This document shows positions 36,087 through 43,721 of a stretch of 64,000 nt of DNA, piece by piece; position 1 is the first letter of the stretch, and each line of letters begins with the position of its first letter. The notes beneath the pieces were generated by a model, which was not told the DNA's origin, ran no database searches, and saw only the letters and a list, made by a program, of their open reading frames with translations. Source of the DNA: OLB11 sp041392835 (GTDB lineage: Bacteria; Bacteroidota; Bacteroidia; Chitinophagales; Chitinophagaceae); contig JAWKLF010000003.1 in NCBI GenBank assembly GCA_041392835.1, positions 186,001 to 250,000 of the forward strand, read 5' to 3'. The position numbers and the translations under genes are program-made.

Positions 36087-36356
36087 CTATCGATTACTTA
36101 CAAGTTGATTAATTTTTTCTTGCAATGAATGTTTTTCAGCGTTAGACATCGAAATGTTTGAATATTTAAACATGTTTTTTAACGATTCATGTAATATGCC
36201 AATTTGCTTATAGAATGCGTAGCAAACAGGGCATAGTTTAATGTGTAAAAACAATTTGAATCGCTCTGAAAATTTTAGTTTATTATCTTGAGATTTACTT
36301 GTCAATAGGCTTGCTTCTTGACATGTAATCATTAAACTTTGTATAATTTTCTTCAT
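36087..36356 (-). CDS. zinc-finger anti-sigma factor
   Basis: 89 residues with no membrane helix. The pattern TCQEAS...RFKLFLHIKLCPVCYAF matches the His-x3-Cys-x2-Cys zinc site (HIKLCPVC) of short anti-sigma (ASD-type) proteins. Its ATG overlaps the stop of the ECF sigma gene, the usual arrangement for a sigma and its inhibitor. It is soluble, so it may sense cytoplasmic redox rather than span the membrane. Confidence 0.75.
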   Translation of the reverse strand: MKKIIQSLMITCQEASLLTSKSQDNKLKFSERFKLFLHIKLCPVCYAFYKQIGILHESLKNMFKYSNISMSNAEKHSLQEKINQLVSNR

Positions 36357-36931
36357 TTTTTAAACCAATTTAACTCTATACATTTTCTAAGTAATAGATT
36401 AATTCTGTGTAGGATTACCCAATAGTTAGACTTAGAAATGTTAAATTCCTTACAAATTTTTTCTGTACTATTTTCTTCAAAATATTTTTCTTGCAATAGG
36501 CCCTGTTGTGTAGGATTAAGTTTCTCTACACATTGTCGCAAAACTTGGTAGTATTCTTTTTCTTCTATTTTATCCAAGGCATTCTTTTCCCATGCCTGGG
36601 GTAATTCATTTTCTTTCCATTGGCCTATTTCTCCTTCAGTGTTTTTGAAAAAAAGAAAACTATTGTCTTCATATAATTCTTGTTCTTCTATATAATTTTT
36701 TCTTCCTTTTTTTCTGTATTCGTCAATTATTTTATTTTTAAGAATACTAGTTAGCCACGTTTTTTCAGAGCTGTTTCCTTTAAATTGTTGTTTGGATTTA
36801 ATGGCTGAAAAAAAAGTTTCCTGAACTAAATCTTGTGCCAACTCCAATTGATTAATACGCATCATAGCAAAACGCAATAAATAATCAGCATAGTTATCTG
36901 CCCATTTCTCTGGATTTAATACATATTCCAT
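36353..36931 (-). CDS. ECF-type sigma factor
   Basis: 192 residues from the ATG at 36929-36931; a longer frame upstream would run into the oxidoreductase gene. Region 2 is visible as YLLRFAMMRINQLELAQDLVQETFFSAIKSKQQFKGNSSEKTWLTSILKNKIIDEYRKKG. Region 4 is the helix-turn-helix LQEKYFEENSTEKICKEFNISKSNYWVILHR. Region 3 is absent, as in ECF sigma factors. The anti-sigma gene overlaps its stop. The thioredoxin/Msr genes follow on the same strand and are its plausible regulon. Confidence 0.88.
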   Translation of the reverse strand: MEYVLNPEKWADNYADYLLRFAMMRINQLELAQDLVQETFFSAIKSKQQFKGNSSEKTWLTSILKNKIIDEYRKKGRKNYIEEQELYEDNSFLFFKNTEGEIGQWKENELPQAWEKNALDKIEEKEYYQVLRQCVEKLNPTQQGLLQEKYFEENSTEKICKEFNISKSNYWVILHRINLLLRKCIELNWFKK

Positions 36932-36968
36932 GAAAAGCAAATATATAAGATAAAAGTCTAAAAAACAC

Positions 36969-38072
36969 TTAGCCAAAGGGCTTCCCATGAGAAAGTCGAA
37001 TGAGTGTCTTACGAAGCCATGCACTGCGTTTGGCTATATAAAAAAATAAAATCGTAAGTATAGGGATACAAAAAAAAATTTGTAATAAACTCCCAAAATA
37101 TATTCTATGTTTAAACATGATATTCCAAATTTTGACGTATTTGTGTTTTGCTTGTGCTATTGAAATTTGCTTATTCAAGTACATACTTAAAATTTTATTT
37201 AGTTCATAGGCGCTCCTTAATGCATTACTCATGCCATTGCCAGTCAAAGGTGCAATACTACCTGCACTATCGCCAAGATAAAAAACGCCATCAAAAACTG
37301 CTTTTTTGGGTTTGAACACAATATTGGAAATAGTAATTGGTTTTTCAAATTGTGATTGGCTATTTTCAAAAATATTTTTCAAAAATTTATTTTTGTAAAG
37401 AACATTTTTTTCTAAGTTTGAAATATTGTTTTGATAAGCTTGTAATTGATTTGAAGTGGTCATGTAACAAAGGCAATAATTATCTTTTTCGATTTTTGAA
37501 AATCCACAGTAGCCTTCTTTAAAGGCATGTAGCGAGATATTGGATGCATCAAAATTTCCTTTTACATGGTATTTAACAGCCAACCATTTTGATTTTTTAC
37601 TTTTGTTTGGATAAAAAGTATTAAAGGAATATCTGCCAAAAGAAGCACATAGTATTTCACTTTGAAAGTTTTCATTATTAGTTTTAACAATAAAACAGTT
37701 TTCTTTTTTTTCATAACCCATGCATGTTGTTCCTTCTAAAAGATGTACGCCGTTTTGCTTGGCTTGTTTAGCAAGTTGAGCATCTATGTTGTAGCGACTA
37801 ATGCCGATACCGCCTAAATCTAAATTTTCTTTTATTTGAGTTTTGTTATGACTTAAAACAAGTTTATTTATTGGAACGGCTTCAGCCAAATCGATGCCTA
37901 ATGTCTGAAGAAAAGCAAAACTTTCATTTGAAATATATTCACCACAAACTTTATGAAAAGGGTATGTTTTTTTTTCAAGGACTAAAACGGAGTATCCTTG
38001 TTTTGCAAGTAATATGCTTAGGCTTAATCCGGCTAATCCTCCTCCAATTATTATACTATCATATGTTTTCAT
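36969..38072 (-). CDS. FAD-dependent oxidoreductase (geranylgeranyl-reductase-like)
   Basis: 367 residues. The FAD-binding Rossmann motif is at the start (SIIIGGGLAGLSLSILLAKQGYSVLVLEKK), then FHKVCGEYIS typical of the geranylgeranyl reductase / aromatic hydroxylase group, and GVFYLGDSAGSIAPLTGNGMSNALRSA for the FAD pyrophosphate. It overlaps the methyltransferase gene by 14 bases and is part of the polyketide cluster, so it may oxidise or reduce the polyketide or its prenyl group. Confidence 0.85.
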   Translation of the reverse strand: MKTYDSIIIGGGLAGLSLSILLAKQGYSVLVLEKKTYPFHKVCGEYISNESFAFLQTLGIDLAEAVPINKLVLSHNKTQIKENLDLGGIGISRYNIDAQLAKQAKQNGVHLLEGTTCMGYEKKENCFIVKTNNENFQSEILCASFGRYSFNTFYPNKSKKSKWLAVKYHVKGNFDASNISLHAFKEGYCGFSKIEKDNYCLCYMTTSNQLQAYQNNISNLEKNVLYKNKFLKNIFENSQSQFEKPITISNIVFKPKKAVFDGVFYLGDSAGSIAPLTGNGMSNALRSAYELNKILSMYLNKQISIAQAKHKYVKIWNIMFKHRIYFGSLLQIFFCIPILTILFFYIAKRSAWLRKTLIRLSHGKPFG

Positions 38073-38751
38073 GCGAATAGCTTATTAAATATCTAAATGC
38101 CCATTTCCATTGAATTCTAAAAGGAATATGACTTTGTTGGCTAATGTAAATCCAGTCTTGCTTCTTAAATGATCTGGCTACAGATAATGGGGCATCATTT
38201 TTTACTAAATACGAAGTAGAAAAAAGTGAAGTAAGTAATTTGATGCTATAATATGCAAGCGTGGAGCGATGCAAATCATTGATAAAAAAACCAAGCACAC
38301 TGTTTTGATACATCCATTTTAATTGTTCTATCAATTCTTCTGTTGAAAAATGATGACAAAATAATGAACTAAAAATAATGTCAGGTTTTTGTTCAAACTC
38401 ATAGGTTTTATAATCATGATGAATAATATGAAAAGTTGGATTTTGAATTTGAGCATACTCACAAATAGATTTTTGAATGTCTAGGCCCGTCAATTTTGTT
38501 TCTATATTTATTTTTTTGCAATACATCTGAATGGCTTTCAAATTGTCGCCACCTCCACAGCCTATTTCTACTATGTGCAATTTGGTTTTTTGTTTTCTTA
38601 TTTTGTTTAGTCCAGCTATACTTATAGCATGACCACCTAAGTATGTATTAATAGTGTTTAATTCATACATATTTTGAACAATATCTTCATAACCCAAATT
38701 TTCTCCATCAAGAAGTTCTAATTGTGTACTACGTTTCGAAAAGTCTAACAT
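38059..38751 (-). CDS. SAM-dependent methyltransferase
   Basis: 230 residues. The SAM-binding motif I is LHIVEIGCGGGDNLKAI, motif II region LTGLDIQKSICEYA, and motif IV PDIIFSSLFCHHFS. The fold is class I. Its stop overlaps the oxidoreductase start by 14 bases and its ATG overlaps the polyketide synthase stop by 7, so it is translationally coupled to both. It probably methylates the polyketide product, by analogy with type III PKS clusters. Confidence 0.88.
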   Translation of the reverse strand: MLDFSKRSTQLELLDGENLGYEDIVQNMYELNTINTYLGGHAISIAGLNKIRKQKTKLHIVEIGCGGGDNLKAIQMYCKKINIETKLTGLDIQKSICEYAQIQNPTFHIIHHDYKTYEFEQKPDIIFSSLFCHHFSTEELIEQLKWMYQNSVLGFFINDLHRSTLAYYSIKLLTSLFSTSYLVKNDAPLSVARSFKKQDWIYISQQSHIPFRIQWKWAFRYLISYSHENI

Positions 38752-39803
38752 GATTGTAAGAGGTAAGTTTCAATGGTTAGGCCTGGCCCAAAAGCGGCCG
38801 CAAAAACAAGCTTTTCCTTCTCAATTTTTTTGTGCATTTCTTCTAATAAAAATCCTATAGTAACAGATGACATATTACCATAGTCATTTAAAATCTGATA
38901 TGAAAATTTTAAATCTTCATCACTTAAATTTTCGGCTTTTTGTATTTCGCTTAAAATTTTTTTGCCACCTGGGTGTATGGCCCAATAAACAATATCACTT
39001 TTTGTAAACCTTGTTTTAGATAACAGTTTTTCTATAGCTGGCTCCATACATGGAGCAATTAAATTGGGCACTAAATTAGAAAGCGACATCTGAAATCCAG
39101 AATTGCTAAGTTGCCATGTCATATCTTGATGCCCTTGATAAGACAAATAAGATTGTGATTCTTTTAATTCATATAATCCTTTTTGATTGGAAATCAATAA
39201 GGCGCAAGCACCATCTCCAAAGAGCAAAGAAGAAGCTACATTTTCAAGCGTATAGGTGTCTTGAAAATGAAGTGTACATAATTCTACATCTGCTATTAAA
39301 ACCTTGCTCGAAACATTAGCTTTACATATTGCATCAGCCATTTTAAGCGCATGAAGTAGTGCATAGCACCCCATAAAATTTACTGAAGTCCTTTCTATAT
39401 ACGTACTTAATCCAAGCCTATGGGCAATGCTAATATCCAAACCTGGTGCCGCTAAGCCTGTGCAACTTACAGTAATCAAATGTGTAATATTGTTTAAATC
39501 TTCTTGTTGTATACAGTTCTCAATGGCTTCAATAGCTAATGCAGGAGCATGTTCAAAAAAAGCACGCATTCTTTCATTTGTATCTGGCATATTATTTTTT
39601 TTATAAAAACCAGTTGAAGCCTCGTGTTGAAACTCATCGATGCACGAATATCTTTTTTCTATTTTACAATTTTCATATAGTCGATGAATTTTTGGAATAT
39701 CCTCTGCAGGTGCATTATACATGGCTAACATGTAGTGTACAGTTTCTTTTTGTAAAAAAGGGTATTTTGCTTTTGCTGTTCCGATTGATTGAATATATGC
39801 CAA
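38745..39803 (-). CDS. type III polyketide synthase
   Basis: 352 residues, a normal length for bacterial chalcone-synthase-like enzymes. The Cys-His-Asn triad is intact: C146 in VNFMGCYALLHAL, H277 in WAIHPGGKKIL and N310 in NDYGNMSSVTIGFLL. The C-terminal GFGPG-equivalent loop reads AFGPGLT. It condenses a starter acyl unit with malonyl-CoA to make pyrones, resorcinols or similar. The starter and product are not predictable from sequence. The next genes encode a methyltransferase and an FAD oxidoreductase; UbiA lies 41 bases upstream. Confidence 0.92.
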   Translation of the reverse strand: MAYIQSIGTAKAKYPFLQKETVHYMLAMYNAPAEDIPKIHRLYENCKIEKRYSCIDEFQHEASTGFYKKNNMPDTNERMRAFFEHAPALAIEAIENCIQQEDLNNITHLITVSCTGLAAPGLDISIAHRLGLSTYIERTSVNFMGCYALLHALKMADAICKANVSSKVLIADVELCTLHFQDTYTLENVASSLLFGDGACALLISNQKGLYELKESQSYLSYQGHQDMTWQLSNSGFQMSLSNLVPNLIAPCMEPAIEKLLSKTRFTKSDIVYWAIHPGGKKILSEIQKAENLSDEDLKFSYQILNDYGNMSSVTIGFLLEEMHKKIEKEKLVFAAAFGPGLTIETYLLQSC

Positions 39804-39844
39804 GGTCTTTATTTATTCTGTTTGTCGAATGTAGTATAAAAAAC

Positions 39845-40705
39845 TTACGTTTTTAAAACAATTAATAAAGAAAAAATACTAATCATACAGACAGCAGAAA
39901 TAATATTCATGAACATGGTGTGTTTAAAATCAGCTTGGGAATTGTTTTTTTCTACTTGATAAAACCAATAAAAGAAATAAACTATAACGGGGATTTGCCC
40001 AAAGCTATAAACAATACAGGTTATCAAATGATGATGCAAACCATGATAAAACAAAAAGATACTACTTGCTATAAAAAATAACATTCCAGAAAATAGAAAA
40101 GTGCCTTTGTATCCAAGGATATAGCTAAGTGTGATGACATCATCCTGTTGGTCTTGTTCATGCTGATAAATTTGACTTAGTGGATACATGCTGCCAATAA
40201 AAAAAGAAGCATTGAAGGCGAGTAAAAGTAAAATGTCTTTTAGCGCAATCCCCATTGCCAACTGTACCAATATAAATATCCAAAGTCCTTGAAAAATAAA
40301 AACAGTTAGGAAGCCTACGTATGGATATTTTTTTAACCGGATTTTTCTATAGCTATACAATCTTGAAAATACGATATAAATAAATATCCCAATAGAAATT
40401 AATATACCTAAATACAAGGCACTAATAGCTATAGCTAAAAAGTCAAAAAGCAATGTAATCCAGTATAAATGTTTTGATGGGGGTAATGGTTTTTTAATTA
40501 AACCTATACTTTCCAAATCTCTATCTTGCAAAGAGTTGTATGCATTGCTTGATGGATAAACAAGCATATGTAAAATAAAAAATAGCGTGTAAATATTAGA
40601 ATTTAGGTTTTGAAAATTTGCTTGGCTTTCAAACAGTGCATATAAAAATACAGGCATCAACAACACAGAAAAAGGAAAACGAAGATGTTGTATGATTGAT
40701 TTCAT
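39845..40705 (-). CDS. UbiA-family prenyltransferase
   Basis: 286 residues with about 8 membrane helices. The first Asp-rich motif is YPSSNAYNSLQDRDLESIG (N-x-x-x-D-x-x-x-x pattern at about residues 53-69) and the second is YPLSQIYQHEQDQQDD at about residues 174-189. Both are consistent with UbiA enzymes that attach prenyl groups to aromatic acceptors. It heads the polyketide cluster on the minus strand. It may prenylate the polyketide core made by the synthase. The family also includes menaquinone and heme-o enzymes; context favours a secondary-metabolite role. Confidence 0.85.
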   Translation of the reverse strand: MKSIIQHLRFPFSVLLMPVFLYALFESQANFQNLNSNIYTLFFILHMLVYPSSNAYNSLQDRDLESIGLIKKPLPPSKHLYWITLLFDFLAIAISALYLGILISIGIFIYIVFSRLYSYRKIRLKKYPYVGFLTVFIFQGLWIFILVQLAMGIALKDILLLLAFNASFFIGSMYPLSQIYQHEQDQQDDVITLSYILGYKGTFLFSGMLFFIASSIFLFYHGLHHHLITCIVYSFGQIPVIVYFFYWFYQVEKNNSQADFKHTMFMNIISAVCMISIFSLLIVLKT

Positions 40706-40850
40706 GTTAAGATAATAAAAGGCCCTGCTTACAAATGTATATTTGATTTAGTCAAGTTGTATTCTATTTTATTCAATTGAATCGATAATTGAATATGTTT
40801 TTTTAAAATGAATAAACATTAAATAAAATAAATACGTCTATATATATTAC

Positions 40851-42899
40851 TTAGTATGCCAATAATGCACCAATGGCAACACTTACTTTGGAGGCATTGG
40901 GCAACATGGCTTCTTCAAGATGAATATTCATGGGTACAGCAGGTACATTGAGTGCGCCTATGGTTTTTACTGGTGCATCCAGCTGATAAAAACAAGCCTG
41001 TTGTATTCTACATGCCAATGCTTCAGCAAAAGAATTTCGCAAAGACTCCTCAGTCAAGACTAAACATTTTCCATGGCGTTTTACTGTTTCAAATACAAGC
41101 TCTTCATCTAAAGGATATATTGTTCTCAAATCAATAATTTCCACTTGATTTGGAAAAGTTGTGGCAGCATTTTTTGCCCAATGCACTCCCATGCCGTAAG
41201 TTATAATACATATAGAATTACCCTCATCAATATGGTCTTGCGAAGCTTGTAAAATACTCAAACCTTTGCCGAATGGCAAAATATAATCTTTGTCTGGTTC
41301 TGTAGTTTTGGCCTCTTCAGTACCTGGTACTTTACTCCAATAGAGTCCTTTGTGTTCTAACATAACTACAGGATTTGGATCATAAAAAGCTGCTTTTAGT
41401 AAACCTTTCAAGTCGGCTGCATTACTCGGATAGGCTACCTTTATTCCTTTTATGTGTGCCAAAAGGCTTTCTACACTTCCGCTATGATAAGGCCCGCCAC
41501 CTCCATAAGCACCTATTGGCACTCTTAATATCATGTTGATAGGAAATTTACCGCAACTTAAATAGCATGATTTTGAAATTTCAGTTACTAACTGATTGAT
41601 GCCAGGATAAATATAATCGGCAAATTGAACTTCTACGATAGGCTTAAGACCTACTGCACTCATGCCTATGGTACTACCAATGATATATGCTTCTTGAATA
41701 GCAGTATTAAAAACTCTATTGTCGCCAAATTTATCGGCAAGTGTAGCTGCTTCTCTAAATACACCCCCTAAACGTTTGCCTACATCTTGTCCATAAAATA
41801 TACATTCAGGATGCTCGCGCATAATTTCTTCTATAGCATGCAAGGCGGCATCTACCATTACTACTTTTTCGCCTTGTGCAGGCACTCTTATACCTTTTTC
41901 TTCTTGAATAGGAGTTTCTACAAAAACAAAATCTTCAACGCTAGATGGTAAAGGTTCTGCTGCTGCTACTGCTTCTTCAAATTCTCGTTTTATGAATGCT
42001 CTTTCTTCTTTTTCTATATTTTCTAATTCATCTATGCTAATACCAATACTGATTAGTTTTTCTTTTAGTTTTCGTACAGGATTGTTTTGTTCGTGTTTTG
42101 CTAAATCTTCTTCTCCTCTATACCATTCTTTTCGTACACCACTCGTATGGTGTCCTAAAAGTGGCACTATAGCATGTACTAAAATTGGTTTTCTTTCATT
42201 TCGAACATAATGTATGGCATTTTCAATGCATTCATAACTTTTTTCAAAATCGCTTCCATCTACTTGTAGTCGTTCTATACCTTTGAAGCCTTCAATAAAT
42301 TCGTAGGCATTCATAGTACGAGCTTCATAGCTACTAACACTTATACCCCAATCATTGTCTTCAACGAGATAAATAATTGGCAATTGTTTGAGTGCTGCAA
42401 ATTGAAAGGCTTCGCTTACTTCGCCTTCAGTTACACTGCTATCGCCAAAACAGCAAACAACTACTGGTTTTTCATCTTCGGAGTTCCAGCCTGCTTGCTC
42501 TTTATATTGTATGCCTTGTGCTATGCCTGTGGTAGGTACAGCTTGCATGCCAGTAGCGCTACTTTGGTGTATAATTTTAGGATATTGTTCTCGTTTGCTA
42601 TTTGGATGATTGTAATACTCTCTACCTCCAGTAAAAGGATCATCAGCTTTTGCTAATAATTGCAACATCATTTCATAGGGTCGCCAGCCCATGCCCAACA
42701 TAATGCTTTCATCGCGATAATAAGGGCTAACATAATCTTGTGGTTTTAATTGAAATCCTAAGGCTAACTGTATGGCTTCATGACCTCTTGAAGTACTATG
42801 TACATACTTGCATAGGGGTCTATTTTCTTCATAAATATCAGCCATTGCATTGGCAGTCATCATACATCTATAAGCCCTTGTGAGTAGTTTTTTATCCAT
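40851..42899 (-). CDS. fused 2-oxoacid dehydrogenase E1 (alpha + beta), second copy
   Basis: 682 residues. The E1-alpha thiamine diphosphate motif reads CCFGDSSVTEGEVSEAFQ...VEDNDWGIS, where the more usual GDG...NN is GDS...DN. The E1-beta half has YGQDVGKRLGGVFREA, PIGAYGGGGPYHSGS and LTEESLRNSFAEALA. Length and order match the fused E1 at 18571-20547, but sequence identity looks low, so the two probably have different substrates. It could serve branched-chain 2-oxoacids. An exact TATCTTTG box lies 15 bases before its ATG. Confidence 0.87.
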   Translation of the reverse strand: MDKKLLTRAYRCMMTANAMADIYEENRPLCKYVHSTSRGHEAIQLALGFQLKPQDYVSPYYRDESIMLGMGWRPYEMMLQLLAKADDPFTGGREYYNHPNSKREQYPKIIHQSSATGMQAVPTTGIAQGIQYKEQAGWNSEDEKPVVVCCFGDSSVTEGEVSEAFQFAALKQLPIIYLVEDNDWGISVSSYEARTMNAYEFIEGFKGIERLQVDGSDFEKSYECIENAIHYVRNERKPILVHAIVPLLGHHTSGVRKEWYRGEEDLAKHEQNNPVRKLKEKLISIGISIDELENIEKEERAFIKREFEEAVAAAEPLPSSVEDFVFVETPIQEEKGIRVPAQGEKVVMVDAALHAIEEIMREHPECIFYGQDVGKRLGGVFREAATLADKFGDNRVFNTAIQEAYIIGSTIGMSAVGLKPIVEVQFADYIYPGINQLVTEISKSCYLSCGKFPINMILRVPIGAYGGGGPYHSGSVESLLAHIKGIKVAYPSNAADLKGLLKAAFYDPNPVVMLEHKGLYWSKVPGTEEAKTTEPDKDYILPFGKGLSILQASQDHIDEGNSICIITYGMGVHWAKNAATTFPNQVEIIDLRTIYPLDEELVFETVKRHGKCLVLTEESLRNSFAEALACRIQQACFYQLDAPVKTIGALNVPAVPMNIHLEEAMLPNASKVSVAIGALLAY

Positions 42900-42913
42900 T
42901 TTTTGTAAAGTGC

Positions 42914-42921
42914 CAAAGATA
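42914..42921 (-). promoter_or_regulatory. -7 promoter box TATCTTTG
   Basis: On the minus strand this is the exact octamer found within every CRISPR repeat here. It ends 14 bases before the ATG of the second E1 fusion gene. Confidence 0.55.
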
Positions 42922-43043
42922 GTATAAACAAACTAAATGCACTTTGAAGTGAGCATGCAACTTGAACCTATTTTTTGATAGTATAAATCAAATGATTTAT
43001 CGAAATTCGTGAACATATAGAATAAAAAAATTATTTTTACTAC

Positions 43044-43721
43044 ATGAAGAAATTTTTTATCCCAGCACTTTTTATTGTTATGTGTACTATTTTGGCGTGT
43101 GAACCTAACAAGGTAGATACTAATACTGGAAGATTGAGAGTTATAAATGCTTCTTACCTTTCGGGAGGAGTCAATATTTTTGCAGATTATGAGCAGGTTT
43201 ACAATACCGCTATTCAATATTTGAATTATAGTTTGTATAGAGATTATATAACTGGAAAACATTTGATAGATATACGCGATGTCAACAATAATATTTTGGA
43301 CACTGTCACGCTACAAATTGATTTTGAAAAATCCTATTCATTAATTGTATATGATTCGGCCAATACAATACAGCATAAAATTATTGATGATAATTATATA
43401 ACCCCAAATGGCTCTATGGCAAAAGTTCGTTTTTTGCATTTATCAAATAATATGCCCAGTATTCATGTTTTAAGTTCTGGTTCTTTAGCTCCATTGGCTT
43501 CCAATTTGAATAATGGCGATTATACCTCATTTCAAGATATTCTTGCAGGTTTTCAAAACTTTAGCATTCAAGATGCTTCTACATCTCAAATAGTTTATAC
43601 GCAGCCAAGTATAGAGTTGCATGCAGGTAAGTTTTATACAATGTATCTAAAAGGCAATTTAGGGTCTCTATCAGATGATAGTTTGGGCGTTTTTGTAATA
43701 GAAAACAATGCTGATTATTAA
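43044..43721 (+). CDS. DUF4397 domain lipoprotein
   Basis: 225 residues. The N-terminus MKKFFIPALFIVMCTILACEP is a lipoprotein signal with lipobox LAC. The mature part follows DUF4397: GRLRVINASYLSGGVNIFADYEQV, then a second copy-like strand KVRFLHLSNNMPSIHVLSSG. Such proteins are surface or periplasmic lipoproteins of unknown function. Its last 4 bases overlap the stop of the convergent BNR-repeat gene. Confidence 0.82.
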   Translation: MKKFFIPALFIVMCTILACEPNKVDTNTGRLRVINASYLSGGVNIFADYEQVYNTAIQYLNYSLYRDYITGKHLIDIRDVNNNILDTVTLQIDFEKSYSLIVYDSANTIQHKIIDDNYITPNGSMAKVRFLHLSNNMPSIHVLSSGSLAPLASNLNNGDYTSFQDILAGFQNFSIQDASTSQIVYTQPSIELHAGKFYTMYLKGNLGSLSDDSLGVFVIENNADY

